Shown piece after piece: positions 1 to 7,542 of a stretch of DNA of 64,000 bases (position 1 is its first letter; each line of letters begins with the position of its first letter). A program made the position numbers and the translations under genes. Origin of the DNA: CAVUCH01 sp963739995 (GTDB lineage: Bacteria > Acidobacteriota > Vicinamibacteria > Vicinamibacterales > JAENWD01). The notes under the pieces were generated by a model. It did no database searches. It saw only the letters and a list, made by a program, of their open reading frames with translations, and had not been told where the DNA came from. The stretch is from positions 62,001 through 126,000 of the forward strand of contig CAVUCH010000018.1 of NCBI GenBank assembly GCA_963739995.1, read 5' to 3'.

Positions 1-69
1 CCACGCTGCACCGGCGCCCGCCAACACACCAGCGCCCAGCAGCCCGCGTCGATTCACGAGTCTGGCCAT
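1..69 (-). CDS. N-terminus of a twin-arginine exported protein, cut by window edge
   Basis: A start codon at 69 on the minus strand opens a frame that runs off the left edge. The 23 residues begin MARLVNRRGLLGAG and continue with alternating Gly, Ala, Val and Leu. This is a Tat signal peptide: the twin arginine of NRRGLL followed by a short hydrophobic Gly/Ala core. The mature protein lies outside the window, so its function cannot be given. The gene is upstream-most in a minus-strand run, with RidA ending 53 bases before it. Confidence 0.6.
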   Translation of the reverse strand, partial: MARLVNRRGLLGAGVLAGAGAAW

Positions 70-122
70 CCTCTACAAAGACTCACGTCGCGACGGAAAG
101 GTTCCAGGCTCCGCGCGTGGCC

Positions 123-530
123 TCAGTGGGATCCCCCGTGTGCCGCCGCCCGCTGCCGCCGCGCCGTCACCTGAATTTCGATAGCCATGCGCGGATCGGC
201 CAGTCCCGCGGCGATCATCGTGGCCGCCGGCCGCGTCTCGCCGAAGTGCGCCCGGAGAATCGGCCAGCACTTCGAAAACTCGCGGGCGTCGGGCACGATG
301 TACATGACGCGGACGACATCGCCTAGTGAGGCCCCGGCCTGGTGCAGCGCCTCTGCGATGTTCCGGAAGCACTGTTCCGTCTGTGCGACGATACCTTCCG
401 CAATCGTCATCGTGCGGTAGTCGAAGCCGGTGGTGCCGGAGACGAAAATCCAGTCGCCATCCACGACGGCGCGCGAGTATCCGATCTCGTGTTCAAACGA
501 CGATCCGGAACTGATCAACCGACGCGTCAT
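123..530 (-). CDS. RidA/YjgF-family deaminase-like protein
   Basis: A 135-residue RidA-family protein beginning MTRRLISSGSSFEHE. The family hydrolyses reactive enamine/imine intermediates released by PLP enzymes, or acts in related degradative pathways. The typical pattern is visible: an N-terminal GYSRAVVDGDWIFVSGT strand pair, the central EQCFRNIAEALHQAGASLGDVVRV helix, and the C-terminal ETRPAATMIAAGLADPRMAIEIQVTA segment. The conserved Arg before PAAT and Glu in the last strand are present. The ATG at 530 has GGAG eight bases upstream, which supports independent translation although the reading frame is open from the GNAT gene. The length matches the family. Confidence 0.8.
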   Translation of the reverse strand: MTRRLISSGSSFEHEIGYSRAVVDGDWIFVSGTTGFDYRTMTIAEGIVAQTEQCFRNIAEALHQAGASLGDVVRVMYIVPDAREFSKCWPILRAHFGETRPAATMIAAGLADPRMAIEIQVTARRQRAAAHGGSH

Positions 531-1163
531 GAGCACTGCTCCGTCCCTGTCGCCGCCCCGCACCCCCGCGCCCTCATTCAATCGGCTCGTTGTCGTGCCA
601 CTCGGGTAACCTGAAGGCGAGCGCGACTCCGCCGCGTTCGCATAACAGAGCACATCTGCCGGCTCACCCGGCGAGAGGTTCGGGAACTCGGCGTACCGCC
701 GCCAGGTGCCCTCGCACACGAACCCGCACTTCTCGAGTACTCGGCGCGATGCCGCGTGCTGGGGGTGGCAGAATGCGTGAAGCCGCGGTAATCGGAGGCG
801 CTCGACGAGATCCACCATCGCCCGCAAGGCTTCGGTGGCGAACCCCTGGCCCCAGGCGTCGCGCGCCAGCACGTACCCGGTAGCCGCGCGGTACGGCGTT
901 TCGACGCTCAGGCCCGTGCCGCCGAGGAGCCGCTGATCGGTTCGTGCCACGATCAGATACGGACCTGCCGACCAGCGCTCCCACTCGGCGTCGCTGAACT
1001 GCAGGAAGGCGAGTGTGTCGTCGACAGAGAGATGGGTCGGCCATCCGAGGAATCTCGTCACCTCAGGGTCGCCAGCGTACCGTGCGTAGATGGCGTGGGC
1101 ATCATCCGGCCGCGGACGCCTCAGCACGAGCCGTGCGGTCTCGATCAGGTTCGGGGCATTCAC
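123..1163 (-). CDS. GNAT acetyltransferase (RimJ/RimL type), in-frame with RidA
   Basis: From a GTG at 1163, preceded by a GAGAG ribosome-binding stretch, the frame encodes a RimJ/RimL-type GNAT N-acetyltransferase. It opens with LIETARLVLRRP, carries the acetyl-CoA loop DAWGQGFATEALRA, and ends the fold with ASRRVLEKCGFVCEGT near residue 155. Such enzymes acetylate protein N-termini, small amines or antibiotics; the substrate cannot be told. No stop codon follows the domain. After DVLCYA the frame continues through a low-complexity stretch into the downstream RidA gene, so formally this is one 346-residue fusion. A shifted frame gives a natural-looking tail (FRLPEWHDNEPIE, then stop) around 545-600, so a lost stop through a small indel is as likely as a true fusion. 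Confidence 0.7.
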   Translation of the reverse strand: MNAPNLIETARLVLRRPRPDDAHAIYARYAGDPEVTRFLGWPTHLSVDDTLAFLQFSDAEWERWSAGPYLIVARTDQRLLGGTGLSVETPYRAATGYVLARDAWGQGFATEALRAMVDLVERLRLPRLHAFCHPQHAASRRVLEKCGFVCEGTWRRYAEFPNLSPGEPADVLCYANAAESRSPSGYPSGTTTSRLNEGAGVRGGDRDGAVLMTRRLISSGSSFEHEIGYSRAVVDGDWIFVSGTTGFDYRTMTIAEGIVAQTEQCFRNIAEALHQAGASLGDVVRVMYIVPDAREFSKCWPILRAHFGETRPAATMIAAGLADPRMAIEIQVTARRQRAAAHGGSH

Positions 1164-1356
1164 GGTCTGCTCTCGATGACTCAGCAGCGCAGGGTCGTGA
1201 ACCGGCCAGTGAGCGCCCGCAACACGCTGGCTGCGATGCGAACGCCTCCCCCACTGCTGCGGTGGCGACGCCAGGATGGACGCGCATGGCCAGCACGCGG
1301 GCACTGTAGCGGGGCGATTGTGAGGAGTCAATCGCGGTTTCGTTGCTCTCGCTGTC

Positions 1357-1456
1357 GGCCGGAACTGAAGTTCCGGCCCCAACAGTGCGACCACTCGACA
1401 CACTGGCGTTGCGGGTCCGCAGTGCGACAACACGCCGGAAACTGAAGTCCCGGTTC
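1357..1456. repeat. Palindromic REP-like pair, core GGNACT-GA-AGTNCC
   Basis: A perfect palindrome with 10-base arms, GGCCGGAACT and AGTTCCGGCC around GA, sits at 1357-1378. A decayed copy of the same motif sits at 1434-1455, about 77 bases further on. The same core recurs at 63022-63043 and, in variant form, three more times inside the NAD synthetase gene. This marks an interspersed palindromic repeat family of the genome. Confidence 0.6.
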
Positions 1457-1470
1457 CACAATTGCGCCTG

Positions 1471-1749
1471 CGCTCTCGCCCGGAAAGTACCGAGCGGCGA
1501 GTGCGGCATTGACGATCAGGACCTTGGGCGTGTCGGGGGTATCGCCGTGGGTGAAAAGACGCCCGGCTTCGAGACGGATGCCCGGCGTCTCGAAATAACC
1601 GGGCGACGCCACGTGGAAGCGGGCGCTCGGGTCCTCCCGAGTGGGTCGGCCGACGATGTCGAAGCCCAGGTTTTCGTCGTAACCCGTCCGCGGCAGGTCG
1701 CTGCCCGCGCCCGCTGAGAGGACACCCGGGAGCGCGCGAACGTCCGTGG
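1471..1749 (-). pseudogene. Relic of an ADOP/MacB-like ABC permease
   Basis: A reading-frame remnant of roughly 90 residues on the minus strand has the periplasmic-domain signature of MacB/FtsX-type permeases of the acidobacterial duplicated orphan permease group. It reads from GYDENLGFDIVGRP through the SPGYFETPGIRLEAGRLF motif to VLIVNAALAARYFPGES. It has no start codon of its own and no transmembrane segments, and it runs into the palindromic repeat at its 3' side and pcm at its 5' side. It is therefore an isolated fragment of a gene that is normally about 800 residues long. It could have been left by recombination at the repeat. Confidence 0.65.
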
Positions 1750-1752
1750 GGC

Positions 1753-2520
1753 TCACGGCCGGACGAGCGGGACGAACCGCACGGGCATGCGCTCGTCCCT
1801 GGTCACGCCGTTGGGTCCCTTCGTGATCACGGTCATCTGCTGGACGCCGCGGCCGCCGACCGGCACCACCAGACGCCCGCCCACGCGCAGCTGATCGATG
1901 AGGGGCTGCGGAACCTGCTCGGGAGCGGCCGTCACGATGATCGCGTCGAAGGGCGCGTGCTCGGGCCAGCCGACGTACCCGTCGCCATGCTTCGCGTGCA
2001 CGTTCGTGTAGCCGAGCGCCTCGAAGGTGCGGCGCGCCGACTCCGCGAGCGGCGCGACGATCTCGATCGTGTAGACCTCCGCCACGATCTGCGACAGCAC
2101 CGCGGCCTGGTAGCCGGAGCCGGTGCCGATTTCGAGCACGCGGCTGCGGGGCGTGACCTGGAGCGCCTCGGTCATCCATCCCACGATGAAGGGCTGTGAG
2201 ATTGTCTGATCGTGGCCGATGGGCAGGGGGTGGTCCTCGTAAGCCGCGGGCCGGACCTCGTCGGGTATGAAGAGATGCCTGGGCACGCGCCGCATGGCGT
2301 CGAGCACGCGCGCGTCGCGCACGCCGCGCGCCTCGATCTGGTCGCGCACCATGCGTTGCCGTGCCCGGTCGTGCTGAGCGTCCGAGGCGCCGGACGCCGG
2401 CTCGGCGGCGCTGCCGGCGTGAGGCGCCGGCTTCGCGGAACAGCCGGCACCGATCACTCCCGGCGAGATTGCCGCGCACAGGATTGCGAACGCCGCCCTC
2501 GTTGCGAGTGGATGGGCCAT
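1753..2520 (-). CDS. pcm: Exported protein-L-isoaspartate O-methyltransferase
   Basis: A 255-residue PCMT-family enzyme that methylates L-isoaspartyl residues in damaged proteins using S-adenosylmethionine. Visible motifs are RVPRHLFIP, the PLPIGHDQTISQP segment, SAM motif I VLEIGTGSGYQAAVL and the HGDGYVGWPEHAPFDAIIVTAA region. Unlike the cytoplasmic form, it starts with a hydrophobic leader and an AGCSAKP sequence that could be a signal peptide or a weak lipobox, so it probably acts in the periplasm. The ATG at 2520 is chosen over the GTG at 2535 because GAGGG lies eight bases upstream. It ends just beside the permease relic and is not in an obvious operon. Confidence 0.88.
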   Translation of the reverse strand: MAHPLATRAAFAILCAAISPGVIGAGCSAKPAPHAGSAAEPASGASDAQHDRARQRMVRDQIEARGVRDARVLDAMRRVPRHLFIPDEVRPAAYEDHPLPIGHDQTISQPFIVGWMTEALQVTPRSRVLEIGTGSGYQAAVLSQIVAEVYTIEIVAPLAESARRTFEALGYTNVHAKHGDGYVGWPEHAPFDAIIVTAAPEQVPQPLIDQLRVGGRLVVPVGGRGVQQMTVITKGPNGVTRDERMPVRFVPLVRP

Positions 2521-2915
2521 CAAGGGATCCCTCACAACGAAGGTAGCAGGTCGGGGCTACACGGTGTCCCAGAAACGTCCGCGTGACGCGACGGCTGGCG
2601 ACAGCTCTGCCCAGACGTCTCTCGAGCTGGGCGCTTGCCGCTGTCAACTGGTGCTCCGCCGGAGAGCGCGTCTCTCAGTCGCTGTCGAACCACCTCCAGC
2701 GCCGCCGTGAGTCGGCGCATCTCGCGGGAGCGCTTTGAGTTGCCGAGCAGCGCCAGCAGGCGTCTCGACAGTCGAGCGCATCCCGGAGCGCTCGGCCGCA
2801 CCCGCGTGCACCGCGGCACGTGCCTCCAACGTGGCGAGCAACCGGCCCAGCAGGTCGGTGAGTTCCTTGGTCCAGGCGCTCTGCGAGCCGTACGTCTGGC
2901 CAGAACTCTCCGGAG

Positions 2916-5000
2916 CTAGCCGGAGCTACCATCGGCGACTTGCGCCGATTCGAAGAAACGCGGCACCGAAGTGCGATCCGAGACAGTGATCGCTCCAACA
3001 TGACGCGTGGTGCTGAGTTCGAGGCCTCCTCGGGCCAGGACGCGGCCAAGCGGAAGTGCCTCGACGATATCGGAAGCGGCGGATGGCGCCGCCGAGTCGA
3101 GGGAGGCAACCTGCGCCCACATGTGCGGCATCTCGATCGGCTGCACGATTGTCCGCCGCTCGCCCGTCGACACGACCGCCTGCCGATCGTCAACGACGAG
3201 GAACGCCGTGAAGCGCGAGAGCACGCCATGAGACGTGGAGAGCGCGACGATCTCGGCCTCGACGGCCTCCTTGTCGCTCCGCGTGAGGCGGTAGCGATCC
3301 TCCAGATCGGTGAGCCGGCGGCGCGCCCAGAGGTGCGCCACCGCCGGAAGATCCACGTCAGTACCCGCCACGTCGAGTGAGAACGCCCCTCCATCCGCTC
3401 TTCGACCGGTGACGTGCACCGTCGATCCTGTGTCGGCCCTGAATGCGATCGTGGCAGCGCGTCCCGCAAACAGATCGGGCAGCCGCTCGGGCGCGACGTC
3501 AGTCAGTGCGCCGCCCTCGAGCGCAATAGCGAGGTTCTCGACGAGCGGCGCGCCGATCTCACGCCCGATCGCCTCGAGCGCCGAGTCGAGCCCGGCGCCC
3601 GGTTCCGTCAACACGAACGTGCCGCGACCCACCTGGGCCAGTCGCTTCAACAGGCCGCTGTTCACGCTGGTGTCCACGCCAACAGTGAACACGCGAACGT
3701 TCGCCCGCTGCACCAGCTCGAGGACCCTGGACTCATCGCCGACCTCGCCGTCGGTGATGAGGACCACGATGGGCACGCGGCCGGGGACGTCCCCGCCTGC
3801 GTGGAGTGCGCCGAGCGCATTGATCAACGCAGGGTGCAACTCCGTTCCACCGTCCGCCTGCACCTCCCGCAGCACGCGCTCACCGCGCGAGATGCCCGTG
3901 CGGTCAGCCGCAACCAGCGAATGGGCGCTGCCACCCCCGATCAGCCACTGCGCACTCTGGCTGAACGCGAGCAGCCCGAAGCGATCGCCCGGGCCCAGGG
4001 TCCCGAGCAGCAAGCTGCAGGCGCGCGCGGCCGAGGCCATCTTGGCGCCCTGCATCGAGCCGGAGCGATCGAGAACGAAGATCACATCCCGAGACCGGAC
4101 CTGCCCCGTTCCGGCGGCGGCGCCCATCGAGAGAATCCCGTAGCGCTCACCTGACGGGCGTCGGTAGAAGAACAGGGTGGGAGCGACCGCACCCGGCGCG
4201 GCGGCTCGCCACCGCAGGACGAAATCGCGATCGAGCCGCTCGTCACTCCTCGCAAGAGAGATGGTGGTGCGTCCGCCGACCGTGCTCAGCCGTGTAGCGT
4301 GCTGAGAGCACGCCAGATCCGTAACGGGTCCGCCCGCAAGGTCCACCTGCAGGGCGAGGTGCACGCCGGGATCGAAGCCCTCGGCCAGCCGGGGCGGTGT
4401 GATGCGCGAGCCGTCGCGCACGACGTCTGTGTCGGGCTCGGTCCCGTGTCCCGCGGAAACGCCCGGCGCCGGATCGCCCGGAACGTACCGCACGCCGAGC
4501 ACGAGCGGCAGCCGGAGCTCTGTGAGGCCATCATCGAAAAACGTCAGTTCCTCGGAGTACGTCAGCCGGATCGTGGCGTCCTCGCCGGGCGGCAGGTTTC
4601 CGAGCTGAACCGTGAACACGTCGTCACGCTCCTGTTCCAGCAGGGCCGCGCGTTTGCCTTCGTCAACCGCCCGGTCGTAGCGCCGACGCGCCTCCGCGCG
4701 CTCGGCGACTACACCATGCAGAGTCCTTTCGCCCACCTGCATCTCGAACCGCGACACCACGGACCCGCCATCCAGCGGGAACGTGTAAACAGCCTCGATC
4801 GGCTCGGAACACGTATTGCGGAAGACCTGCGTGATGGTGACTTCCGCGATGCGATCGGCGACGGCCGCGGCAATCGCGACTCGCGCGAGCGGCAGCGTGT
4901 GGCGCTGGCGTCCTGCGCCCGCCAGTATTTCGCCCAGACCACGGGTGGGCGCTGCGTCTGGTACTGACATGTCCACCGGCACACCACCCTCGAGAGCCAT
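2916..5000 (-). CDS. VIT and von Willebrand factor A domain protein
   Basis: A 694-residue protein with an N-terminal vault-protein inter-alpha-trypsin (VIT) domain at about residues 30-155 and a VWA domain from about 305. The metal-ion adhesion site is intact: DRSGS at 311-315 plus the later TELHP and TDGE motifs. No signal peptide is visible. Such proteins are thought to be protein-protein interaction scaffolds; the partner is unknown. The ATG at 5000 overlaps the stop of the MerR gene by one base with AGGA upstream, so the two are translationally coupled. The annotated stop (2916) is probably premature: helical tail sequence such as KELTDLLGRLLATLEARAAV and LLALLGNSKRSREMRRL continues in two other frames down to about 2640. 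Confidence 0.85.
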   Translation of the reverse strand: MALEGGVPVDMSVPDAAPTRGLGEILAGAGRQRHTLPLARVAIAAAVADRIAEVTITQVFRNTCSEPIEAVYTFPLDGGSVVSRFEMQVGERTLHGVVAERAEARRRYDRAVDEGKRAALLEQERDDVFTVQLGNLPPGEDATIRLTYSEELTFFDDGLTELRLPLVLGVRYVPGDPAPGVSAGHGTEPDTDVVRDGSRITPPRLAEGFDPGVHLALQVDLAGGPVTDLACSQHATRLSTVGGRTTISLARSDERLDRDFVLRWRAAAPGAVAPTLFFYRRPSGERYGILSMGAAAGTGQVRSRDVIFVLDRSGSMQGAKMASAARACSLLLGTLGPGDRFGLLAFSQSAQWLIGGGSAHSLVAADRTGISRGERVLREVQADGGTELHPALINALGALHAGGDVPGRVPIVVLITDGEVGDESRVLELVQRANVRVFTVGVDTSVNSGLLKRLAQVGRGTFVLTEPGAGLDSALEAIGREIGAPLVENLAIALEGGALTDVAPERLPDLFAGRAATIAFRADTGSTVHVTGRRADGGAFSLDVAGTDVDLPAVAHLWARRRLTDLEDRYRLTRSDKEAVEAEIVALSTSHGVLSRFTAFLVVDDRQAVVSTGERRTIVQPIEMPHMWAQVASLDSAAPSAASDIVEALPLGRVLARGGLELSTTRHVGAITVSDRTSVPRFFESAQVADGSSG

Positions 5001-5512
5001 CACTGTCGTCCTTTCTGCTGGCGCTGCGTCGACAACAGGTCGAGCGCGGCGCGCACGCGTGCCATCACATCGTCTTCGTTCCCGTGTAACTCCCAGTCCG
5101 CCTGCGCGAGGATTCTCAGCCCGGGCACGACTTCCATCTCGCGCCACGCGACCGGTTGGACAGGTGACTCGTTCCGCCGCGGGGTGGCCGCCGTCGCCAG
5201 CAGGGCCTGAAGCTCCGCGTCTGACCGCCCGTACAGCCGCCGCTGAACGTCCGCGAGCCGCGCGCCCTCGGCCTGCAGCCGCTTGATCGCCGCAAGCTGC
5301 AGGACGTGCCGCTGCCCGTAGCGTGCTTCGCGATCGACGATGCGGGGGCGATCGACCAGACCCAGCGTCGTGTAGTAGCGCACCGTGCGCGCATCTGGCA
5401 CCGGTGCGACCCGCCCGTCCGGCGTGCGATCGTCCAGGCCCGCGTGCTGCAGCAGCCGCTCGACGGCCGCAACCACGTCGTCCAGAGACAAGTCAGGATT
5501 GCCCACGAGCAC
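5000..5512 (-). CDS. MerR-family transcriptional regulator
   Basis: A 170-residue MerR-type regulator. Instead of starting at the helix-turn-helix it has about 40 residues first. The recognisable block then reads DARTVRYYTTLGLVDRP, followed by RYGQRHVLQLAAIKRLQAEG and a dimerisation helix. The C-terminal 60 residues contain no obvious metal-binding cysteines. The stop codon shares one base with the start of the VIT/VWA gene, so the regulator and that protein form a two-gene unit. The GTG at 5512 lies 9 bases after a -10-like hexamer, so the message may be leaderless. Target genes other than its own operon are unknown. Confidence 0.75.
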   Translation of the reverse strand: MLVGNPDLSLDDVVAAVERLLQHAGLDDRTPDGRVAPVPDARTVRYYTTLGLVDRPRIVDREARYGQRHVLQLAAIKRLQAEGARLADVQRRLYGRSDAELQALLATAATPRRNESPVQPVAWREMEVVPGLRILAQADWELHGNEDDVMARVRAALDLLSTQRQQKGRQ

Positions 5513-5551
5513 GTTGACAGCAATCTACTTGATTACTGTAATACTGTCAAC
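5513..5551 (-). promoter_or_regulatory. Promoter with inverted repeat upstream of the MerR gene
   Basis: On the minus strand TTGACA (5545-5550), a 17-base spacer and TAGATT (5522-5527) resemble a sigma-70 promoter. It is bracketed by the perfect inverted repeat GTTGACAG (5513-5520) and CTGTCAAC (5544-5551). The dyad covers the spacer and -10 as MerR-type operators do, although the spacer is 17 rather than 19-20 bases. The start codon follows at once. Autoregulation is inferred. Confidence 0.5.
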
Positions 5552-5682
5552 TAGCAAAAGCCGCCGTGCCAAGCGGCGTCCCCGGGTGCACGCATCCCGC
5601 AATGTGGAGGGCGAGACCAGCGGCGCCGGAACGCCGTAGTTCGGCGCTTACTGCCGGAGGGTGGGGTCGCTCGAGGCCGAGC

Positions 5683-5949
5683 TCAGGTCGGTGGCGCGGA
5701 GCGCAACGTGCTGATGAGGCCGGTGGCTTCACCGACGGACTGCTTGACGGTGATGTTCGAGACGACGAGTTGCTGGAGGGATCGCTCGACAAGGTCGGCC
5801 AGGGCGGCGCGTTCAGCGTCATCATCGGCAGCTCGCCACGTTTCCATGTGCTGCTGAATTTCCGTCAGCTGACGGAGCTGTGATTCGACCTGGACGCGCA
5901 CGTCGAGCACATAGGCCGAGAAAAGATCTGCAGGACTCGCGTCAGACAT
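5683..5949 (-). CDS. Small helical hypothetical protein
   Basis: An 88-residue protein starting MSDASPADLFSAYVL at an ATG with GGAG seven bases upstream. It is acidic, rich in Gln, Glu and Leu, and looks almost wholly helical (VESQLRQLTEIQQHMETW, then AALADLVERSLQQLVVSN), with no Cys and no membrane segment. I do not recognise the family. It is separated from the MerR gene by about 170 bases in which I see no gene. A coiled-coil or secretion-chaperone-like role is possible but unsupported. Confidence 0.5.
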   Translation of the reverse strand: MSDASPADLFSAYVLDVRVQVESQLRQLTEIQQHMETWRAADDDAERAALADLVERSLQQLVVSNITVKQSVGEATGLISTLRSAPPT

Positions 5950-6069
5950 CCACGCACTCCAAAATCTGTGCTGGTGCCCGGCAGCAGGCACCGCGGTCCG
6001 CTTGCCTGCCGGCGTTCAGTGCGGCCGCTCGCAGGGGCGTTTCGATCCGAGCGTCTGCGGCCCGCACTT

Positions 6070-6234
6070 TCATGCCTGGCTCGTCAACGGGTCCCGAGCC
6101 GCCGGTGCATCGCGGTGCGTCCAGATGTTCCCGCACGTCCGGCAGCGGCAGTATGTCACCATTGACGTTCGCAGCGTCGTGTCGACGTCCTTCGAGCCGC
6201 AGGCGTCGCACACGTGACAGAGTCCGCTGGTCAT
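6070..6234 (-). CDS. Zinc-ribbon microprotein (54 aa)
   Basis: A 54-residue frame on the minus strand starts MTSGLCHVCDACGSKDV. It has Cys pairs CDACG near residue 9-12 and CRCRTCGNIW near residues 30-36, the spacing of a TFIIS-like or rubredoxin-knuckle zinc ribbon. The second knuckle followed by NIW is typical of nucleic-acid or protein-binding zinc ribbons. Coding character is supported by the paired CxxC motifs and the clean stop. The ribosome-binding site is weak. It may be co-transcribed with the small helical protein downstream (120 bases apart). Function unknown. Confidence 0.55.
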   Translation of the reverse strand: MTSGLCHVCDACGSKDVDTTLRTSMVTYCRCRTCGNIWTHRDAPAARDPLTSQA

Positions 6235-6299
6235 ACCGACTCATTAGCAATCGTCACGCCCGTTCAGCCGAGAACCGCTGAGCCCTCTCGCAGCCCGTG

Positions 6300-6440
6300 G
6301 TGAAAGGCCGGCTGCATTCGGCCGCCGATGCATCCCCGCCGGCTGCGTTGCTTCTTCCTCAAATACCGCCCGGTATTCTCGGTCGTCACGCCTTGCCGGC
6401 GCGGCGCCTCCGCGCCGTCGGTGCGACGCCGGTCTTTCAC
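6300..6440. repeat. Palindromic element, copy A, with imperfect outer stem
   Basis: Positions 6329-6400, read on the minus strand, match a roughly 72-base element also found at 60013-60085. Shared blocks are GGCAAG-N-CG, GAGAATAC, GGTATT/AGTATT, GAAGCAACGC/GAGCAACGC and a CCGGC-GGGATGC end. The core is palindromic around GAATAC/GTATT. The copy sits between outer inverted repeats GTGAAAGGCCGG (6300-6311) and CCGGTCTTTCAC (6429-6440), which differ from the outer repeats of the other copy. Confidence 0.6.
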
Positions 6441-6503
6441 TACCGGCTGCTAGATAATCGTGCCCACGATGGATAATGCCAGGTCCTGACGAACGGAGCC
6501 CTC

Positions 6504-7496
6504 ATGCGGACGAGACAGCTTGGAGAATCCTCCCTCGAGATCAGTCCCATCGGGCTCGGCGCGTGGGCCATAGGCGGCGCATGGCGGTTCGGTTGGGGAC
6601 CGCAGGACGACGCCGACTCGATTGCGGCGATCAGGCGCGCGGTCGAAAGGGGCATGAACTGGATCGACACGGCGCCTGCATACGGACTTGGCAGATCGGA
6701 GGCCGTCGTCGGCGAGGCGCTGCGCGGCATTTCCGCGAACGACCGCCCGTACGTGTTCACCAAATGCAGCCTCGTGTGGGATGACCATGGGATCATGACG
6801 CACAGCCTCCGGCCCGAGTCGATCCGCCGCGAGTGCGAGGCGAGCCTCGCGCGCCTCGGGGTCCACCGCATCGACCTGTATCAGATTCACTGGCCGAGGT
6901 GGCAGGCTGCACCGACTGCCGAGGATCCCGGATCGATCGAAGAGGCCTGGCACACCATGAGCGAACTGCGCCGCGAGGGGAAGATCCGGCACCTGGGTGC
7001 GTCCAACTTCGACGCCGACCAGCTCGCGCGCGTGCACGCCATTGCGCCAGTGACCAGCCTGCAGCCGCCCTACTCCATCGTCCGCCGGGACGTGGAGCAC
7101 CGCGTGCTGCCCTGGTGCCGCGAGCACGGCGTCGGGGTCATCGTGTACTCGCCGATGCAGTCGGGGCTGCTGTCTGGCAAGATGACGCGGGGGCGGATCG
7201 CATCGCTCCCCCAGGACGACTGGCGCAGGAATGCCGCCTGGTTCCAGGAGCCGAACCTGACGGTGGCGCTCGGCGTGGTGGACGTTCTCCGCGACGTCGC
7301 GGCGCGGCACGGCCGGACGGTCGCGGAGGTCGCCATCGCGTGGACGCTGCACAACCGGGCGGTGACTGGCGCCATCGTCGGTGCACGGCGGGCGGACCAG
7401 GTCGACGATTTCACACGCGCCGCGGAGGTGACGCTGGACGCGTCGGACCTCGCGCGGATCGATGCTGCCCTCGCCGACACACGCCAGTCGAACTGA
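6504..7496 (+). CDS. Aldo/keto reductase
   Basis: A 330-residue NAD(P)H-dependent aldo/keto reductase with a cytoplasmic TIM-barrel fold. The catalytic tetrad is visible as Asp in DTAPAYG (Tyr in the same motif), Lys in VFTKCSL and His in YQIHWP. The cofactor end reads TGAIVGARRADQVDDF. It begins RTRQLGESSLEISPIGLGAWAIGG, as in the AKR11/YdjG-type subgroup. The ATG at 6504 has GGAG seven bases upstream. It stands alone, with the palindromic element before it and a convergent TIM-barrel gene after it. The natural substrate is not deducible. Confidence 0.88.
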   Translation: MRTRQLGESSLEISPIGLGAWAIGGAWRFGWGPQDDADSIAAIRRAVERGMNWIDTAPAYGLGRSEAVVGEALRGISANDRPYVFTKCSLVWDDHGIMTHSLRPESIRRECEASLARLGVHRIDLYQIHWPRWQAAPTAEDPGSIEEAWHTMSELRREGKIRHLGASNFDADQLARVHAIAPVTSLQPPYSIVRRDVEHRVLPWCREHGVGVIVYSPMQSGLLSGKMTRGRIASLPQDDWRRNAAWFQEPNLTVALGVVDVLRDVAARHGRTVAEVAIAWTLHNRAVTGAIVGARRADQVDDFTRAAEVTLDASDLARIDAALADTRQSN

Positions 7497-7542
7497 CGCA
7501 ATCGATCGACCGACGGACCGGAGCGCTCCACTGGTTGTGCGG

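Noticed and set aside
5001..5147. An upstream extension of the VIT/VWA protein to 743 residues
   Set aside because: The added part overlaps the MerR gene and is Arg-rich shadow sequence; the ATG at 5000 has a ribosome-binding site and overlaps the MerR stop.
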